A stretch of DNA of 24,866 nt from JBFEUI01 sp041547565 (GTDB lineage: Bacteria > Pseudomonadota > Gammaproteobacteria > Thiohalomonadales > Thiohalomonadaceae), in contig JBFEUI010000035.1 of assembly GCA_041547565.1 (NCBI GenBank), forward strand, positions 1 to 24,866, written 5' to 3'. This document shows, one piece after another, positions 7,809-16,355 of this stretch. The translations under genes and the position numbers were made by a program. The stretch's first letter is position 1. Every line of letters starts with the position of its first letter. The notes beneath the pieces were generated by a model. The model did not search any database. It worked only from the letters and a program-made list of their open reading frames with translations, and was not told the origin of the DNA.

Positions 7809-8213
7809 TTATGCCACAACCTCGATGTCCTCGCTCTCCATCTCACCGCCCTTCAGGCGGAAGGCGCGCATCTCAAGCACGCCCTCGGTGTTCAGCGATA
7901 CAATAAGATAGTGGGCCTCGGGATAGGCCGCCTGCTCCAGGTCGGTCACCGAAGGCATGGCCGATGCATGCGGATGGGAGTGATAAATGGCAAACAGTTC
8001 CTCGCCGCTCTCACGCATTTTGCGCATCGCATCGATCTGCTGTTTGGGGTCCATGGTAAAGCGGCTGCGCGGCTGCGCATCACTGTTGTCCACCGGGTAG
8101 CTGTGCTGAGGTTGTCCGGCGCTGGCTCCGATCAAGCCGCAAATCTCCTGCTCCGGAAAACGCTGTGCATGGGCCAGTATCTGGTTAACTATCGTTCTGG
8201 GTAATTGAATCAT
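7809..8213 (-). CDS. JAMM/MPN+ metallopeptidase (M67 family)
   Basis: This 134-residue protein contains a complete JAMM zinc motif. E23 (EICGLIG) is the upstream glutamate, followed by H78-S-H80, then seven residues, S88, two residues and D91 (YHSHPHASAMPSVTD). Bacterial relatives such as mycobacterial Mec+ cleave a C-terminal adduct from a ThiS-like sulfur carrier protein. It lies 18 bases after the E1-like gene, a pairing typical of bacterial sulfur-transfer or ubiquitin-like systems. No ThiS/MoaD-like carrier is encoded in the window. Confidence 0.93.
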   Translation of the reverse strand: MIQLPRTIVNQILAHAQRFPEQEICGLIGASAGQPQHSYPVDNSDAQPRSRFTMDPKQQIDAMRKMRESGEELFAIYHSHPHASAMPSVTDLEQAAYPEAHYLIVSLNTEGVLEMRAFRLKGGEMESEDIEVVA

Positions 8214-8231
8214 GTGACTGGATTATATTCT

Positions 8232-8999
8232 TTACTGTCTCTGGGGTTGATCGAGTGAGGCGCCACAGGAGGGGCAGGCTATATCCTTGTTCAGTTTCAG
8301 GCTGCGCCACTCCATGGTCATCGCATCCAGCAGCAGCAGGCGTCCGCCCAGGGTATCGCCGATACCCAGCAGCACCTTCAGTGCCTCGGTTGCCTGTACC
8401 GTGCCGATCACACCGACGACAGGGGCCAGCACGCCGTTCTCGCTGCAGGTCTGGGCCAACTCGCCCTCATCCCTGTAAAGGCAGCGGTAGCAGGGCCCTT
8501 CCTCATGCTCGTTATGAAACACCGTCACCTGTCCTTCCATGCGAATGGCGGCACCTGAGACAAGCGGCACACGCGCCTTGATACAGGCATCGTTCAGCAT
8601 AAAGCGCGTGGCAAAGTTGTCACTGGCGTCCACCACCACATCGGCCAGTTCCAGCTCGCGCTGCAGCGCCTCGCCCTCCAGTTTGTGGGCCATGGCGATA
8701 ATTTCGATAGAAGGGTTGAGCGAAAGCAGGGTGTCACGGGCCGATTCGACCTTGGGACGGCCGATATCGGCGGAAGTATGCACGATCTGGCGCTGCAGGT
8801 TCGATAGGTCCACCTCATCGAAATCCACCAGCACCAGGGTCCCGACCCCGGCAGCTGCCAGGTACATGGCAGCGGGCGAACCCAGCCCCCCCATACCGAT
8901 GATCAGTGCCCGGGAGTCGAGCAGTTTCTGCTGACCCTCGATCCCGACCTGGGGCAACATGATCTGGCGGCTATAGCGCAGGAGCTGTTCGTCGTTCAT
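8232..8999 (-). CDS. moeB: MoeB/ThiF/HesA-type E1-like adenylyltransferase
   Basis: The protein has 255 residues. The ATP-binding loop GMGGLGSP lies at residues 35-42 and DFDEVDLSNLQRQ at 59-71. Zinc ligands are C170 and C173 (CYRC) and C242 and C245 (CPSC), and the likely catalytic cysteine is C185 (QTCSENG). Such enzymes adenylate the C-terminal glycine of MoaD or ThiS-like sulfur carriers. There is no rhodanese extension, so it is the short MoeB type. Position after hemA-prfA-prmC is the common gammaproteobacterial context for this gene. Whether it serves molybdopterin, thiamine or another sulfur pathway cannot be decided here. Confidence 0.9.
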   Translation of the reverse strand: MNDEQLLRYSRQIMLPQVGIEGQQKLLDSRALIIGMGGLGSPAAMYLAAAGVGTLVLVDFDEVDLSNLQRQIVHTSADIGRPKVESARDTLLSLNPSIEIIAMAHKLEGEALQRELELADVVVDASDNFATRFMLNDACIKARVPLVSGAAIRMEGQVTVFHNEHEEGPCYRCLYRDEGELAQTCSENGVLAPVVGVIGTVQATEALKVLLGIGDTLGGRLLLLDAMTMEWRSLKLNKDIACPSCGASLDQPQRQ

Positions 9000-9077
9000 T
9001 AGAAATTCCAGGCAACGGGTGAAGTTTAATGAGCAGCTATTCTATCCTTGCCACTCCTTCCTCGCACCTATTCCCGG

Positions 9078-9482
9078 TTATCGATAATTACGCCAGTGCT
9101 CGGGGAGTTCATCACGGCAACCGTGCGGCAGGCGATCATAACGGTTCACAAAGAGCTGCTTGCACTCCTTGACGCCCCCCTCGATCCCCAGGTTTATCCG
9201 CTCCGTCTCCTCGGTGTAGTAGTAGAGGGCACGCTTGAGCTTAAACAGCAGCTTGCTGCTGAGGTGGAAACCCAGTTCGGTCAACAGCTCCTCGATGGCC
9301 TGCAGGGTAATGGCGGTGACATCGTAACTGACAACCAGCAGCTGGGGTGAGTGGGGAACAAGGCGCTCAATGCCTTCGATATCTGTCAGCACAAGCACGG
9401 CGTCCTGCGCCTGGTTGTCGGGGCGCAGTGTGCAGAAGTTGATCTCGCGATGCTTGATCAGACTGTTTTCATCCTTCCCCAT
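9078..9482 (-). CDS. Conserved-looking hypothetical protein, 134 aa
   Basis: I do not recognise a named family. The first half has a beta-alpha-beta look (AVLVLTDIEGIERLV, then LLVVSYDVTAITLQAIEELLTELGF), reminiscent of a heavy-metal-associated ferredoxin-like fold but without a CxxC metal site. A positively charged helix follows (LLFKLKRALYYYTEETERINLGI), and the C-terminal tail CKQLFVNRYDRLPHGCRDELPEHWRNYR holds two cysteines. The ATG lies 30 bases after prmC and 78 bases before moeB, inside the housekeeping array. It is cytoplasmic, with no signal peptide or membrane segment. Confidence 0.8.
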   Translation of the reverse strand: MGKDENSLIKHREINFCTLRPDNQAQDAVLVLTDIEGIERLVPHSPQLLVVSYDVTAITLQAIEELLTELGFHLSSKLLFKLKRALYYYTEETERINLGIEGGVKECKQLFVNRYDRLPHGCRDELPEHWRNYR

Positions 9483-9512
9483 GCCCCCATCCTAGAACGA
9501 TGGCAAAAATAA

Positions 9513-10349
9513 TCAAGCCCGGCGTCCCAGCGCCACGCGGCCGTGTCCCTGCAGGTCCCGCAACTCCTCCACCTCGATAAAACCCTGCGCCTCGAATAGC
9601 GCGCTAACCGCCTCACCCTGGTCGTACCCGTGCTCCAGCAACAGCCAGCCGCCCGGCAGCAGATGGGCCGGCGCCATGGCAATCAGGTGACGGATATCAT
9701 CCAGGCCATCCTCACCGGAAATCAATGCGTTACGCGGCTCAAAGCGCACATCGCCCTGCTCCAGATGGGGGTCATGGCGGGGGATATAGGGGGGATTGGA
9801 GAGAATCAGGTCGAACCGCTCATCGGCAAGCGGTTCGAACCAGTCGCCGGCATGAAAGGTGACGTTATCCAGTCCCAGCCGTACGGCATTCTCCCTGGCC
9901 ACGGCCAGAGCTGCCTCCGAGCGCTCCACGGCCTCAACCCTGCAGCCGGGACACTCGCTGGCCAGCGCCAGAGCGATGGCGCCGCTGCCGGTCCCCAGGT
10001 CGAGGATACGGCAGTCACCGCTCCCGGGCAGGCGCGCGAGGGCAGCCTCCACCAGCAGTTCGGTCTCCGGGCGGGGTATCAGGGTAGCGGGACCGACCTG
10101 CAGATCCAGCGTCCAGAACGCCCGGGTGCCGGTCAGGTGGGCAACCGGCTCCCCCTTCAGTCGGCGCTGCAGCAATGCCTCGAACCGAGCCAACTCCTCT
10201 GCGCAGAGCTCCCTCTCGGGCCAGGTATGAAGATAGGTACGGTCCCGGCCCAGCACATGGGCCAGTAGCACCTCGGCGTCCAGGCGGGCAATATCCTGGA
10301 CGGGGCGCAGGCGTACCGTGGCATCCTGTAACGCCTCGGCGATATTCAC
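9513..10349 (-). CDS. prmC: Release factor glutamine methyltransferase PrmC
   Basis: This 278-residue class I methyltransferase has the S-adenosylmethionine loop LDLGTGSGAIALALA (residues 116-130) and the substrate-glutamine motif NPPYIP (185-190). PrmC methylates the glutamine of the GGQ motif in release factors 1 and 2, raising termination efficiency. Its target RF1 is encoded immediately upstream. The start is GTG at 10347-10349, three bases after the prfA stop, indicating translational coupling. Confidence 0.97.
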   Translation of the reverse strand: MNIAEALQDATVRLRPVQDIARLDAEVLLAHVLGRDRTYLHTWPERELCAEELARFEALLQRRLKGEPVAHLTGTRAFWTLDLQVGPATLIPRPETELLVEAALARLPGSGDCRILDLGTGSGAIALALASECPGCRVEAVERSEAALAVARENAVRLGLDNVTFHAGDWFEPLADERFDLILSNPPYIPRHDPHLEQGDVRFEPRNALISGEDGLDDIRHLIAMAPAHLLPGGWLLLEHGYDQGEAVSALFEAQGFIEVEELRDLQGHGRVALGRRA

Positions 10350-10352
10350 CGT

Positions 10353-11438
10353 TTAATCTCCGCCCAGTGCCGCCAGTTGGTCCGCCTGGTACTCGTTGAC
10401 CAGCGGGTCGACCACCTGGTCGAGCTGGCCGCCCATGATCTCATCCAGTTTGTAGAGGGTGAGGTTGATGCGGTGGTCGGTCACCCGCCCTTGGGGGAAA
10501 TTGTAGGTGCGGATGCGCTCGGAACGGTCACCGCTGCCGACCAGCAGGCGGCGGGTCTCGGCCTGCTCCGACTGCTGCTTCTCCTGCTCGGCGGAAAGCA
10601 GCTTCGCCTGCAGCACCGACATCGCCTTGGCGCGGTTTTTGTGCTGAGAACGTTCATCCTGACACTCCACCACGATGCCGGTCGGCAGGTGGGTGATGCG
10701 AATCGCCGAGTCGGTCTTGTTGACGTGCTGGCCGCCGGCGCCGGAGGCGCGAAAGGTATCGACCTTGAGGTCGGCGCTGTTGATCTCCACCCCTTCCACC
10801 TCGTCGACCTCGGGCAATACAGCCACGGTGCAGGCCGAGGTGTGGATACGCCCCTGCGACTCGGTCTCCGGCACCCGCTGCACCCGGTGTGCCCCCGACT
10901 CGAATTTCAGCCGCGAGTAGGCGCCCTGGCCGACGATGCGCGCAATGACCTCCTTGTAACCGCCGTGCTCACCCACACTCTCGCTAATCAGTTCCACCTG
11001 CCAGCGGCGCAGTTCGGCATAACGGCTGTACATGCGGAACAGGTCACCGGCAAACAGGGCGGCCTCATCACCGCCGGTACCGGCACGGATCTCCAGGAAG
11101 ATGTTCTTCTCGTCATTGGGGTCCTTGGGCAACAGCAGTTTCTGCAGTTCAAGCTCCAGTGCCTCACGCTGCGCCCTGGCCGACTTGAGCTCCTCCTCGG
11201 CCATCTCGCGCAGTTCCGCATCATCCTCCTTGAGCATCTCTTCGGCCGCCTCGATGTCTTCCAGTGCCCTCTGATACTGCAGGAAACAACCGACCACGGG
11301 GTTGACCTCGGCGTACTCCTGCGACAGGGAGCGGAATTTGTTCTGATCGGCAATCACACCCGGATCGGCCAGCAGAGCATTAAGCTCTTCCAGCCGCTCG
11401 GAGAGATTCTCCAGCTTGCTGCGAATTGATGCTTTCAC
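10353..11438 (-). CDS. prfA: Peptide chain release factor 1
   Basis: The protein has 361 residues, the normal RF1 length. The peptidyl-tRNA hydrolysis motif is GAGGQHVNKTDSA with GGQ at 235-237. The stop-codon recognition tripeptide is PET at 190-192 (RVPETESQGRIHTSAC), fitting the RF1 PxT pattern that reads UAA and UAG. The start is GTG at 11436-11438 and matches the usual RF1 N-terminus (MKASIRSKLENL). It lies six bases after hemA and three before prmC, the classic hemA-prfA-prmC order. Confidence 0.98.
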   Translation of the reverse strand: MKASIRSKLENLSERLEELNALLADPGVIADQNKFRSLSQEYAEVNPVVGCFLQYQRALEDIEAAEEMLKEDDAELREMAEEELKSARAQREALELELQKLLLPKDPNDEKNIFLEIRAGTGGDEAALFAGDLFRMYSRYAELRRWQVELISESVGEHGGYKEVIARIVGQGAYSRLKFESGAHRVQRVPETESQGRIHTSACTVAVLPEVDEVEGVEINSADLKVDTFRASGAGGQHVNKTDSAIRITHLPTGIVVECQDERSQHKNRAKAMSVLQAKLLSAEQEKQQSEQAETRRLLVGSGDRSERIRTYNFPQGRVTDHRINLTLYKLDEIMGGQLDQVVDPLVNEYQADQLAALGGD

Positions 11439-11444
11439 GTGGGG

Positions 11445-12707
11445 TTAGTTGTCTGTGGATTTGAGGTTGAACAGCTCGCGTGCCGCATCGAGCAACTGGT
11501 GCTCGCCGTTGTATCCGGCCTGCTTCATGCGATCGCAGGGGGCGTGCATCAGCTTGTTGGTCAGCTGGCGGGCCATCTCTTCCAGCACGGCATCTGCGGC
11601 CTTGCCGTTGTGTAGTTGACGAATCGCCGTCTCGATAGCCTGGTCACGCACCGTCTCCGCACTATCGCGAAAAGAGCGAATAGTCGAAACCGCATCGAGC
11701 GAACGCAACCAGCCCATGAAATGGCTGACCTGGGTATCGATGATCTCCTCGGCCTGCTGTGCCGCCTCCTGGCGCGAACGCAGCCCCTCCTGGATGATCT
11801 CCTGCAGGTCGTCGACAGTGTAGAGATAGACATCATCCAGTTCGCCCACCTGGGTCTCGATATCGCGCGGTACGGCAATATCCACCATCAGCATGGGGCG
11901 GTGTTTACGCTTCTTCAGCGCATCTTCCACCATGCCCTTGCCCAGGATCGGCAGTGGGCTGGCTGTTGAGGAGATGACGATATCCGCGTCGGCCAGGTGG
12001 GAGGGTATCTCCGGCAGCGCGATGCCGTAGCCGTCGAACTCGCTGGCCAGGGCATGGGCCTTTTCAAAGGTGCGGTTGGCCACGATGACGCACTTGATGC
12101 CGTTCTCGTGCAGGTGGCGTGCCACCAGTTCGATGGTTTCGCCGGCCCCGACCAAAAGCGCCGTGTGTTTGCCCAGGTCGCTGAATATCTGTTTGGACAG
12201 GTTGACCGCGGCAAAGGCAACCGACACCGGGCTGGCACCGATAGCCGTATCCGTGCGTACCTGCTTGGCAACGGAGAAGGTGTGTTGAAACAGCCTGTTC
12301 AGCAGCAGTCCGGTTGTTCCCGCCTCACTGGCGGTGTTGTAGGCCTGCTTCATCTGCCCGAGGATCTGGGGCTCACCCAGCACCAGTGAATCGAGGCCGC
12401 TGGCCACACGCAGGATGTGCCTTACCGCATCGTGATTCGGGTGGGTATAGATGTAGGGATCGACTTCGCTGGGACGCAGTTTGTGAAAGTCGCGGAACCA
12501 CTCCAGCACGGTGTTGCCTCCCTCGTCCTCAATGCCGCAGTACAGCTCGGTACGATTGCAGGTGGAGAGTATCGCCGCCTCATTCACCGCCCCTGCCGAG
12601 GCCAGCTCCCGCAGTGCCTCCGGCATGGTATCGGGGGCAAACGCCACCCGCTCCCGGATTTCCACGGGGGCTGTTTTGTGATTAATACCGAAGGCAAGCA
12701 GCGACAT
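11445..12707 (-). CDS. hemA: Glutamyl-tRNA reductase
   Basis: HemA reduces glutamyl-tRNA(Glu) to glutamate-1-semialdehyde, the first committed step of C5 tetrapyrrole synthesis. With the ATG at 12705-12707 the protein has 420 residues and begins MSLLAFGINHKTAPV, matching the family start. The catalytic cysteine is C50 in STCNRTELY. An NADPH-binding region follows (KHTALLVGAGETIELVARHL ... VANRTFEKA), then a C-terminal dimerisation helix domain. A longer frame from TTG at 12716 adds only three residues and was not chosen. It is the first gene of the minus-strand array and is divergent from the TPR lipoprotein gene. Confidence 0.97.
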   Translation of the reverse strand: MSLLAFGINHKTAPVEIRERVAFAPDTMPEALRELASAGAVNEAAILSTCNRTELYCGIEDEGGNTVLEWFRDFHKLRPSEVDPYIYTHPNHDAVRHILRVASGLDSLVLGEPQILGQMKQAYNTASEAGTTGLLLNRLFQHTFSVAKQVRTDTAIGASPVSVAFAAVNLSKQIFSDLGKHTALLVGAGETIELVARHLHENGIKCVIVANRTFEKAHALASEFDGYGIALPEIPSHLADADIVISSTASPLPILGKGMVEDALKKRKHRPMLMVDIAVPRDIETQVGELDDVYLYTVDDLQEIIQEGLRSRQEAAQQAEEIIDTQVSHFMGWLRSLDAVSTIRSFRDSAETVRDQAIETAIRQLHNGKAADAVLEEMARQLTNKLMHAPCDRMKQAGYNGEHQLLDAARELFNLKSTDN

Positions 12708-12861
12708 AATGGGCAAATGGTCTAAATAATGCTCGAAAATAAATTCTGTCAGTTGACCCTTAATTCTGCTGTACTGTAGCGACTAATAGCAAGTTTTAAT
12801 TACAATCCCCCTCCTGCGGCCATTCATCAAAACACTACAATTTCAATACCTTGTGGCATAT

Positions 12862-12883
12862 GGGGAGCGTTGCAACGCTCCCC
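12862..12883. repeat. 22-base perfect palindrome in the hemA/TPR divergent gap
   Basis: Two 11-base arms meet without a spacer: GGGGAGCGTTG followed directly by its exact reverse complement. It lies 155 bases upstream of hemA and 116 bases before the TPR lipoprotein start. It could be an operator, a cruciform or one copy of a dispersed palindromic repeat; the window holds only this copy. Confidence 0.7.
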
Positions 12884-12936
12884 TCTACATACGCTTTCGG
12901 CGACACATCCCGGCCAGTGGGCAACGGCAAAATGCA

Positions 12937-12964
12937 ATGACATGTGGACAAACTCAGGTATAGT
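12937..12964 (+). promoter_or_regulatory. Sigma-70-like promoter for the TPR-lolB-ispE array
   Basis: ATGACA at 12937-12942 (5 of 6 to TTGACA) and TATAGT at 12959-12964 (5 of 6 to TATAAT) are separated by 16 bases. The -10 ends 34 bases before the chosen ATG, giving a short leader. It is the best promoter match in the 291-base gap between hemA and this gene. No convincing hemA promoter was identified on the other strand. Confidence 0.6.
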
Positions 12965-12998
12965 GCAGGGTGCAAACAAGCGTTGATGGAGTGTGTTG

Positions 12999-14741
12999 AT
13001 GAGTAAAGTCGTTCCCGCTCTGGGACTATCCGTTATGGTGCTGCTGGCTGGGTGCAGCCACACCACATACCATGCAGATACCCGTGCGACGGAATCCGAA
13101 CAGGCCATGCAGCCCGACACGGCCACACCGGCGCAGCAGGAGACCAGACGGCATGTGGAGCTGACACCATCCCTGCTGTTCGAACTGATGAGTGCCGAAC
13201 TCGCTCATCAACGCGGACAGATGACCCAGGCCGCCCAGACCTATCTGCACGCAGCCCAAACGACACAGGATCCGCGCGTCGCCAGACGAGCCACCCACCT
13301 CTCCCTCTACGCCGGCCAGCAAGCGCTGGCACTGGAAGCGGCCCAGCTATGGGTCGCACTCGATCCGGACGATATTGACGCACAACAGTCCGTCTCAGCC
13401 CTGCTCATTCGCACCGGCAACCTGGATCAGGCCTATCCACACCTCGAGCGGGTACTGAAACACAATCCCAAAGGACTCTCTTACGGCCTCTCCGTCACCA
13501 CCAGCCTGCTCAGCCGGGAAGACAAGCCGGCACGCGCCCTGTCGGCACTGGAGCAACTGACAGCGAGCGGCGTACCGCCGGAAGACGCCCTGTATGCCCA
13601 TGCCCAGCTGGCAAAACAACTGGGACTGAACAACCTGGCCACTCAGGACCTGGAACAGCTGATAGGCGAATACGGTGAGAGCAAAAGCGCACTGATTTTA
13701 TACAGCCAGGTGCTGCTCAGCCAGGGCAATGAGGCCGGTGCACTAGAGCGCCTCGGACGTGCTGTCGAGCTTGATCCCGATGACGCCAAGCTCAGGCTCT
13801 CCTATGCGCGTCTGCTGGTCGACCAGGATGAACTGCCCAAGGCACGCAGGCAATTTCGCGTGCTGATGGAGCGCTCGCCCCACAATGCCGACGTCCTGTA
13901 CGCCTCCGGGCTGCTTGCCATGCAGGCCAAGGATTACGCGGAGGCGGAGAAACTGTTCCAGCGCCTGCTCACCACCCGACAGCGTACCGATGAAGCCTAT
14001 TTCTCCCTGGGTGAAATCGCCCTGCAGAAGGAGCAGCCTGAGCAGGCGATCAGCTGGTTCGAGTCCGTCACGGAGGGGCCCAATTACCTCGATGCCCGGC
14101 TACGCGCCACCCTGATTATCAAACAGCAACAGGGCCTGGACTCGGCACGTGCCTACCTGCACCAAATAAAGGTCTCCAGCGAGTCGGATTCGGTGCGTGT
14201 TCTGCTGGTGGAGGCCGAACTGGTAAAGGAAGACACACTGCCTGAAGAGGCCATGCTCCTTTATAACGATGCACTGGCCCGCTACCCGGACAACATCAAG
14301 CTGCTGTTCGCCCGTGCCATGCTCTCGGAGCAGCTTAACCACCTGGAGATGATGGAAAGGGACATCCACAGCATCCTGAAACAGGAGCCGAACAATGCCC
14401 AGGCACTCAACGCCTGGGGCTATACCCTTGCCGATCGAACCAACCGTTACCAGGAAGCCTTCGACTACATCAGCCGCGCCCTGCAACAACTGCCCGATGA
14501 CCCGGCCATTATCGACAGCATGGGCTGGGTGCTGTATCGCCTGGGTCGCTATGAAGAGTCGTTGAAGTATCTGCAAAAGGCGGCGGCCATGCAGCAGGAT
14601 GGCGAGATCGCAGCCCACCTCGGCGAGGTGCTGTGGCAGATGGGACGCAAGGAGGAGGCACAAAAAATCTGGAATGAGGCACTCGACTTTGCCCCCGACC
14701 ACGCCATCTTGTTACGGGTCATCAAACGCTTTAGCGAATGA
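12999..14741 (+). CDS. TPR-repeat outer-membrane lipoprotein
   Basis: The protein has 580 residues. A lipoprotein signal (VVPALGLSVMVLLAGC) places the lipid-modified cysteine at residue 19. Nearly all the rest consists of tetratricopeptide repeats, for example DEAYFSLGEIALQKEQPEQAISWFESV and DSMGWVLYRLGRYEESLKYLQKAA, so it is likely a protein-protein scaffold. The start is ATG at 12999, because GGAG at 12988-12991 has 7-base spacing; a GTG two codons upstream is too close. Its TGA overlaps the lolB ATG by four bases. The neighbouring lolB suggests a role at the inner face of the outer membrane, but the partner is unknown. Confidence 0.9.
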   Translation: MSKVVPALGLSVMVLLAGCSHTTYHADTRATESEQAMQPDTATPAQQETRRHVELTPSLLFELMSAELAHQRGQMTQAAQTYLHAAQTTQDPRVARRATHLSLYAGQQALALEAAQLWVALDPDDIDAQQSVSALLIRTGNLDQAYPHLERVLKHNPKGLSYGLSVTTSLLSREDKPARALSALEQLTASGVPPEDALYAHAQLAKQLGLNNLATQDLEQLIGEYGESKSALILYSQVLLSQGNEAGALERLGRAVELDPDDAKLRLSYARLLVDQDELPKARRQFRVLMERSPHNADVLYASGLLAMQAKDYAEAEKLFQRLLTTRQRTDEAYFSLGEIALQKEQPEQAISWFESVTEGPNYLDARLRATLIIKQQQGLDSARAYLHQIKVSSESDSVRVLLVEAELVKEDTLPEEAMLLYNDALARYPDNIKLLFARAMLSEQLNHLEMMERDIHSILKQEPNNAQALNAWGYTLADRTNRYQEAFDYISRALQQLPDDPAIIDSMGWVLYRLGRYEESLKYLQKAAAMQQDGEIAAHLGEVLWQMGRKEEAQKIWNEALDFAPDHAILLRVIKRFSE

Positions 14742-15337
14742 AACGTGTCTTACTGATACTGCTGCCACTCTGGCTCATGGCCTGTAGCGCACCCCAGCCA
14801 CGCCCAAGCCTCAGCGATCCGGCCGCTGTCTGGCAGCACCACCGCACCCAGCTTGCCGATGTTGCACAATGGCACCTGCTCGGGCGCCTTGCCATCCAGA
14901 CCGGTGGCGAGAGCTGGTATGCATCGATCGAGTGGAAACAACTGCTGCAGGATTACGAAATACGGCTGACGGCACCGCTGGGCCAGGGCACTATCCGCCT
15001 GCGGGGCAACGAAAAGGTGGTCGAACTGTCCGACACAGATGGCCGCACCGCGCTGGATTACGACCCGGAAACCCTGCTGTGGCGTGAATTTGGCTGGAAG
15101 GTGCCGGTGGCTTCACTGCGCTTCTGGGTGCTGGGCCTGCCCGCCCCCGGCCCCGAGCAGCATGAACTCGACAGTAATGGACGCCTGAGCCGTCTGCTGC
15201 AAAATGACTGGGAAATCCACTTTCTCGACTACACCAGCCACCAGGGCATGGTGCTGCCACGCAAGGTGTTCATCAACAACCACCAGGCCGAGGTGAGACT
15301 GGTGGTCAACACCTGGCAGATCCAACCCGGGGAGTAG
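14738..15337 (+). CDS. lolB: Outer-membrane lipoprotein receptor LolB
   Basis: The protein has 199 residues. It has a short lipoprotein signal (MKRVLLILLPLWLMAC, modified Cys at residue 16). A LolB core follows, with WHLLGRLAIQTGGESWYASIEWKQ and IRLTAPLGQGTIRLRG. LolB accepts lipoproteins from the periplasmic carrier LolA and inserts them in the outer membrane. The size equals the usual family length and the lolB-ispE-prs order is standard in Gammaproteobacteria. The ATG overlaps the upstream TPR gene stop, indicating translational coupling. Confidence 0.94.
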   Translation: MKRVLLILLPLWLMACSAPQPRPSLSDPAAVWQHHRTQLADVAQWHLLGRLAIQTGGESWYASIEWKQLLQDYEIRLTAPLGQGTIRLRGNEKVVELSDTDGRTALDYDPETLLWREFGWKVPVASLRFWVLGLPAPGPEQHELDSNGRLSRLLQNDWEIHFLDYTSHQGMVLPRKVFINNHQAEVRLVVNTWQIQPGE

Positions 15338-15345
15338 CACCAAGG

Positions 15346-16188
15346 ATGTCCAAGGCCTGGCCGGCACCCGCCAAACTCAACCTCTTTCTGCACATCACCG
15401 GACGGCGTGAAGACGGCTATCACCTGCTGCAGACCGTGTTCCAGTTCCTCGATCACGGTGACCGGCTCCACTTCACCCCGCGCCGTGACGGTAACATCCG
15501 CCGCCTTGCAGCAATACCCGGCATCGCCCCTGAAGACGATCTCATCATCAGGGCCGCGACACTGCTGCGCCAGCATGGTGACCCCAGCCTGGGTGTGGAT
15601 ATCGGCATCGACAAGCGGCTGCCGCTGGGGGGCGGACTGGGTGGCGGCAGCTCCGATGCCGCCACGACCCTGGTCGCCCTCAACCGCATCTGGAGGCTGG
15701 GACTCACGGCTGATAAACTGGCCGCAATGGGACTGTCTCTCGGGGCCGACGTGCCGATCTTCGTCCATGGCCAGGCCGCCTGGGCCGAGGGTGTCGGCGA
15801 GCGGATTTCACCCATCACCCTGCCCGAACCGTGGTTTGTGGTGGTAATTCCCCCGGTTTCCGTCTCCACGGCGGAAATTTTTAGCGCACCGGAATTGACA
15901 CGCGATTGCCCAACCATCAAAATACGCGACTTCCTCGCCGGGGCGGGCACAAACGTCTGCGAACCGGTGGTGCGAAAGCGCTATCCCGAGGTGGCTGAGG
16001 CGCTGGACTGGCTGGGCCGCTACGGCGCTGCCAGACTGACCGGAACGGGAGGTTGTGTATTCGCACCCTTTGAGGATGAGGCCCAGGCTAATGGTGTCCT
16101 GGCGCAGCTACCGGAAGGCTGGCAGGCTTTTGCCGCCCGGGGCAGGAACCGCTCTCCACTTCTGGAGCGGCTGGAACAGGAGTCGTAA
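15346..16188 (+). CDS. ispE: 4-diphosphocytidyl-2-C-methyl-D-erythritol kinase
   Basis: IspE phosphorylates CDP-methylerythritol in the non-mevalonate isoprenoid pathway. The 280-residue GHMP kinase has the substrate motif APAKLNLFLHITGRREDGYH (catalytic K10), the glycine-rich ATP loop PLGGGLGGGSSDAA (93-106), and GADVPIFV with the likely catalytic D135. A late GTGGCVFAPF matches GHMP motif 3. It begins eight bases after lolB and precedes tRNA-Gln by 34 bases, the typical ispE-tRNA-Gln-prs arrangement. Confidence 0.97.
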   Translation: MSKAWPAPAKLNLFLHITGRREDGYHLLQTVFQFLDHGDRLHFTPRRDGNIRRLAAIPGIAPEDDLIIRAATLLRQHGDPSLGVDIGIDKRLPLGGGLGGGSSDAATTLVALNRIWRLGLTADKLAAMGLSLGADVPIFVHGQAAWAEGVGERISPITLPEPWFVVVIPPVSVSTAEIFSAPELTRDCPTIKIRDFLAGAGTNVCEPVVRKRYPEVAEALDWLGRYGAARLTGTGGCVFAPFEDEAQANGVLAQLPEGWQAFAARGRNRSPLLERLEQES

Positions 16189-16222
16189 ACCGATGCAGGA
16201 AAACGGCTTCACTATTGATTAT

Positions 16223-16297
16223 TGGGGCGTCGCCAAGCGGTAAGGCAGCGGGTTTTGATCCCGTCATGCGGAGGTTCGAATCCTCCCGCCCCAGCCA
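16223..16297 (+). tRNA. tRNA-Gln (anticodon TTG)
   Basis: The acceptor strands TGGGGCG (16223-16229) and CGCCCCA (16287-16293) pair, followed by G and an encoded CCA at 16295-16297. The anticodon stem GCGGG/CCCGT encloses the loop TTTTGAT with anticodon TTG at 16255-16257. The T-arm is GGAGG-TTCGAAT-CCTCC. No separate promoter is evident in the 34 bases after ispE, so it is probably processed from the ispE transcript. Its 3' end is copied again 162 bases downstream. Confidence 0.97.
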
Positions 16298-16302
16298 TAT
16301 TT

Positions 16303-16327
16303 GTGCAATCGCCGCAGGCGTTTGCAC
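16303..16327 (+). repeat. Two-part stem-loop directly after tRNA-Gln
   Basis: An outer stem GTGCAA/TTGCAC (16303-16308 and 16322-16327) encloses an inner stem CGCC/GGCG with a GCA loop. It starts five bases after the CCA end. No T-run follows, so it is more likely a processing or structural element than a terminator. Confidence 0.65.
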
Positions 16328-16355
16328 TGGATAGGGCGAGAGGATGAGAACCGTA

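Noticed and set aside
10377..11429. Long plus-strand open frame (350 codons) opposite prfA
   Set aside because: It mirrors prfA almost end to end. The prfA protein shows all family motifs, and the antisense frame has no recognisable domain.
12708..12716. TTG start three codons upstream of the hemA ATG
   Set aside because: There is no Shine-Dalgarno sequence there, and the ATG start matches the conserved HemA N-terminus and places the catalytic cysteine at residue 50.
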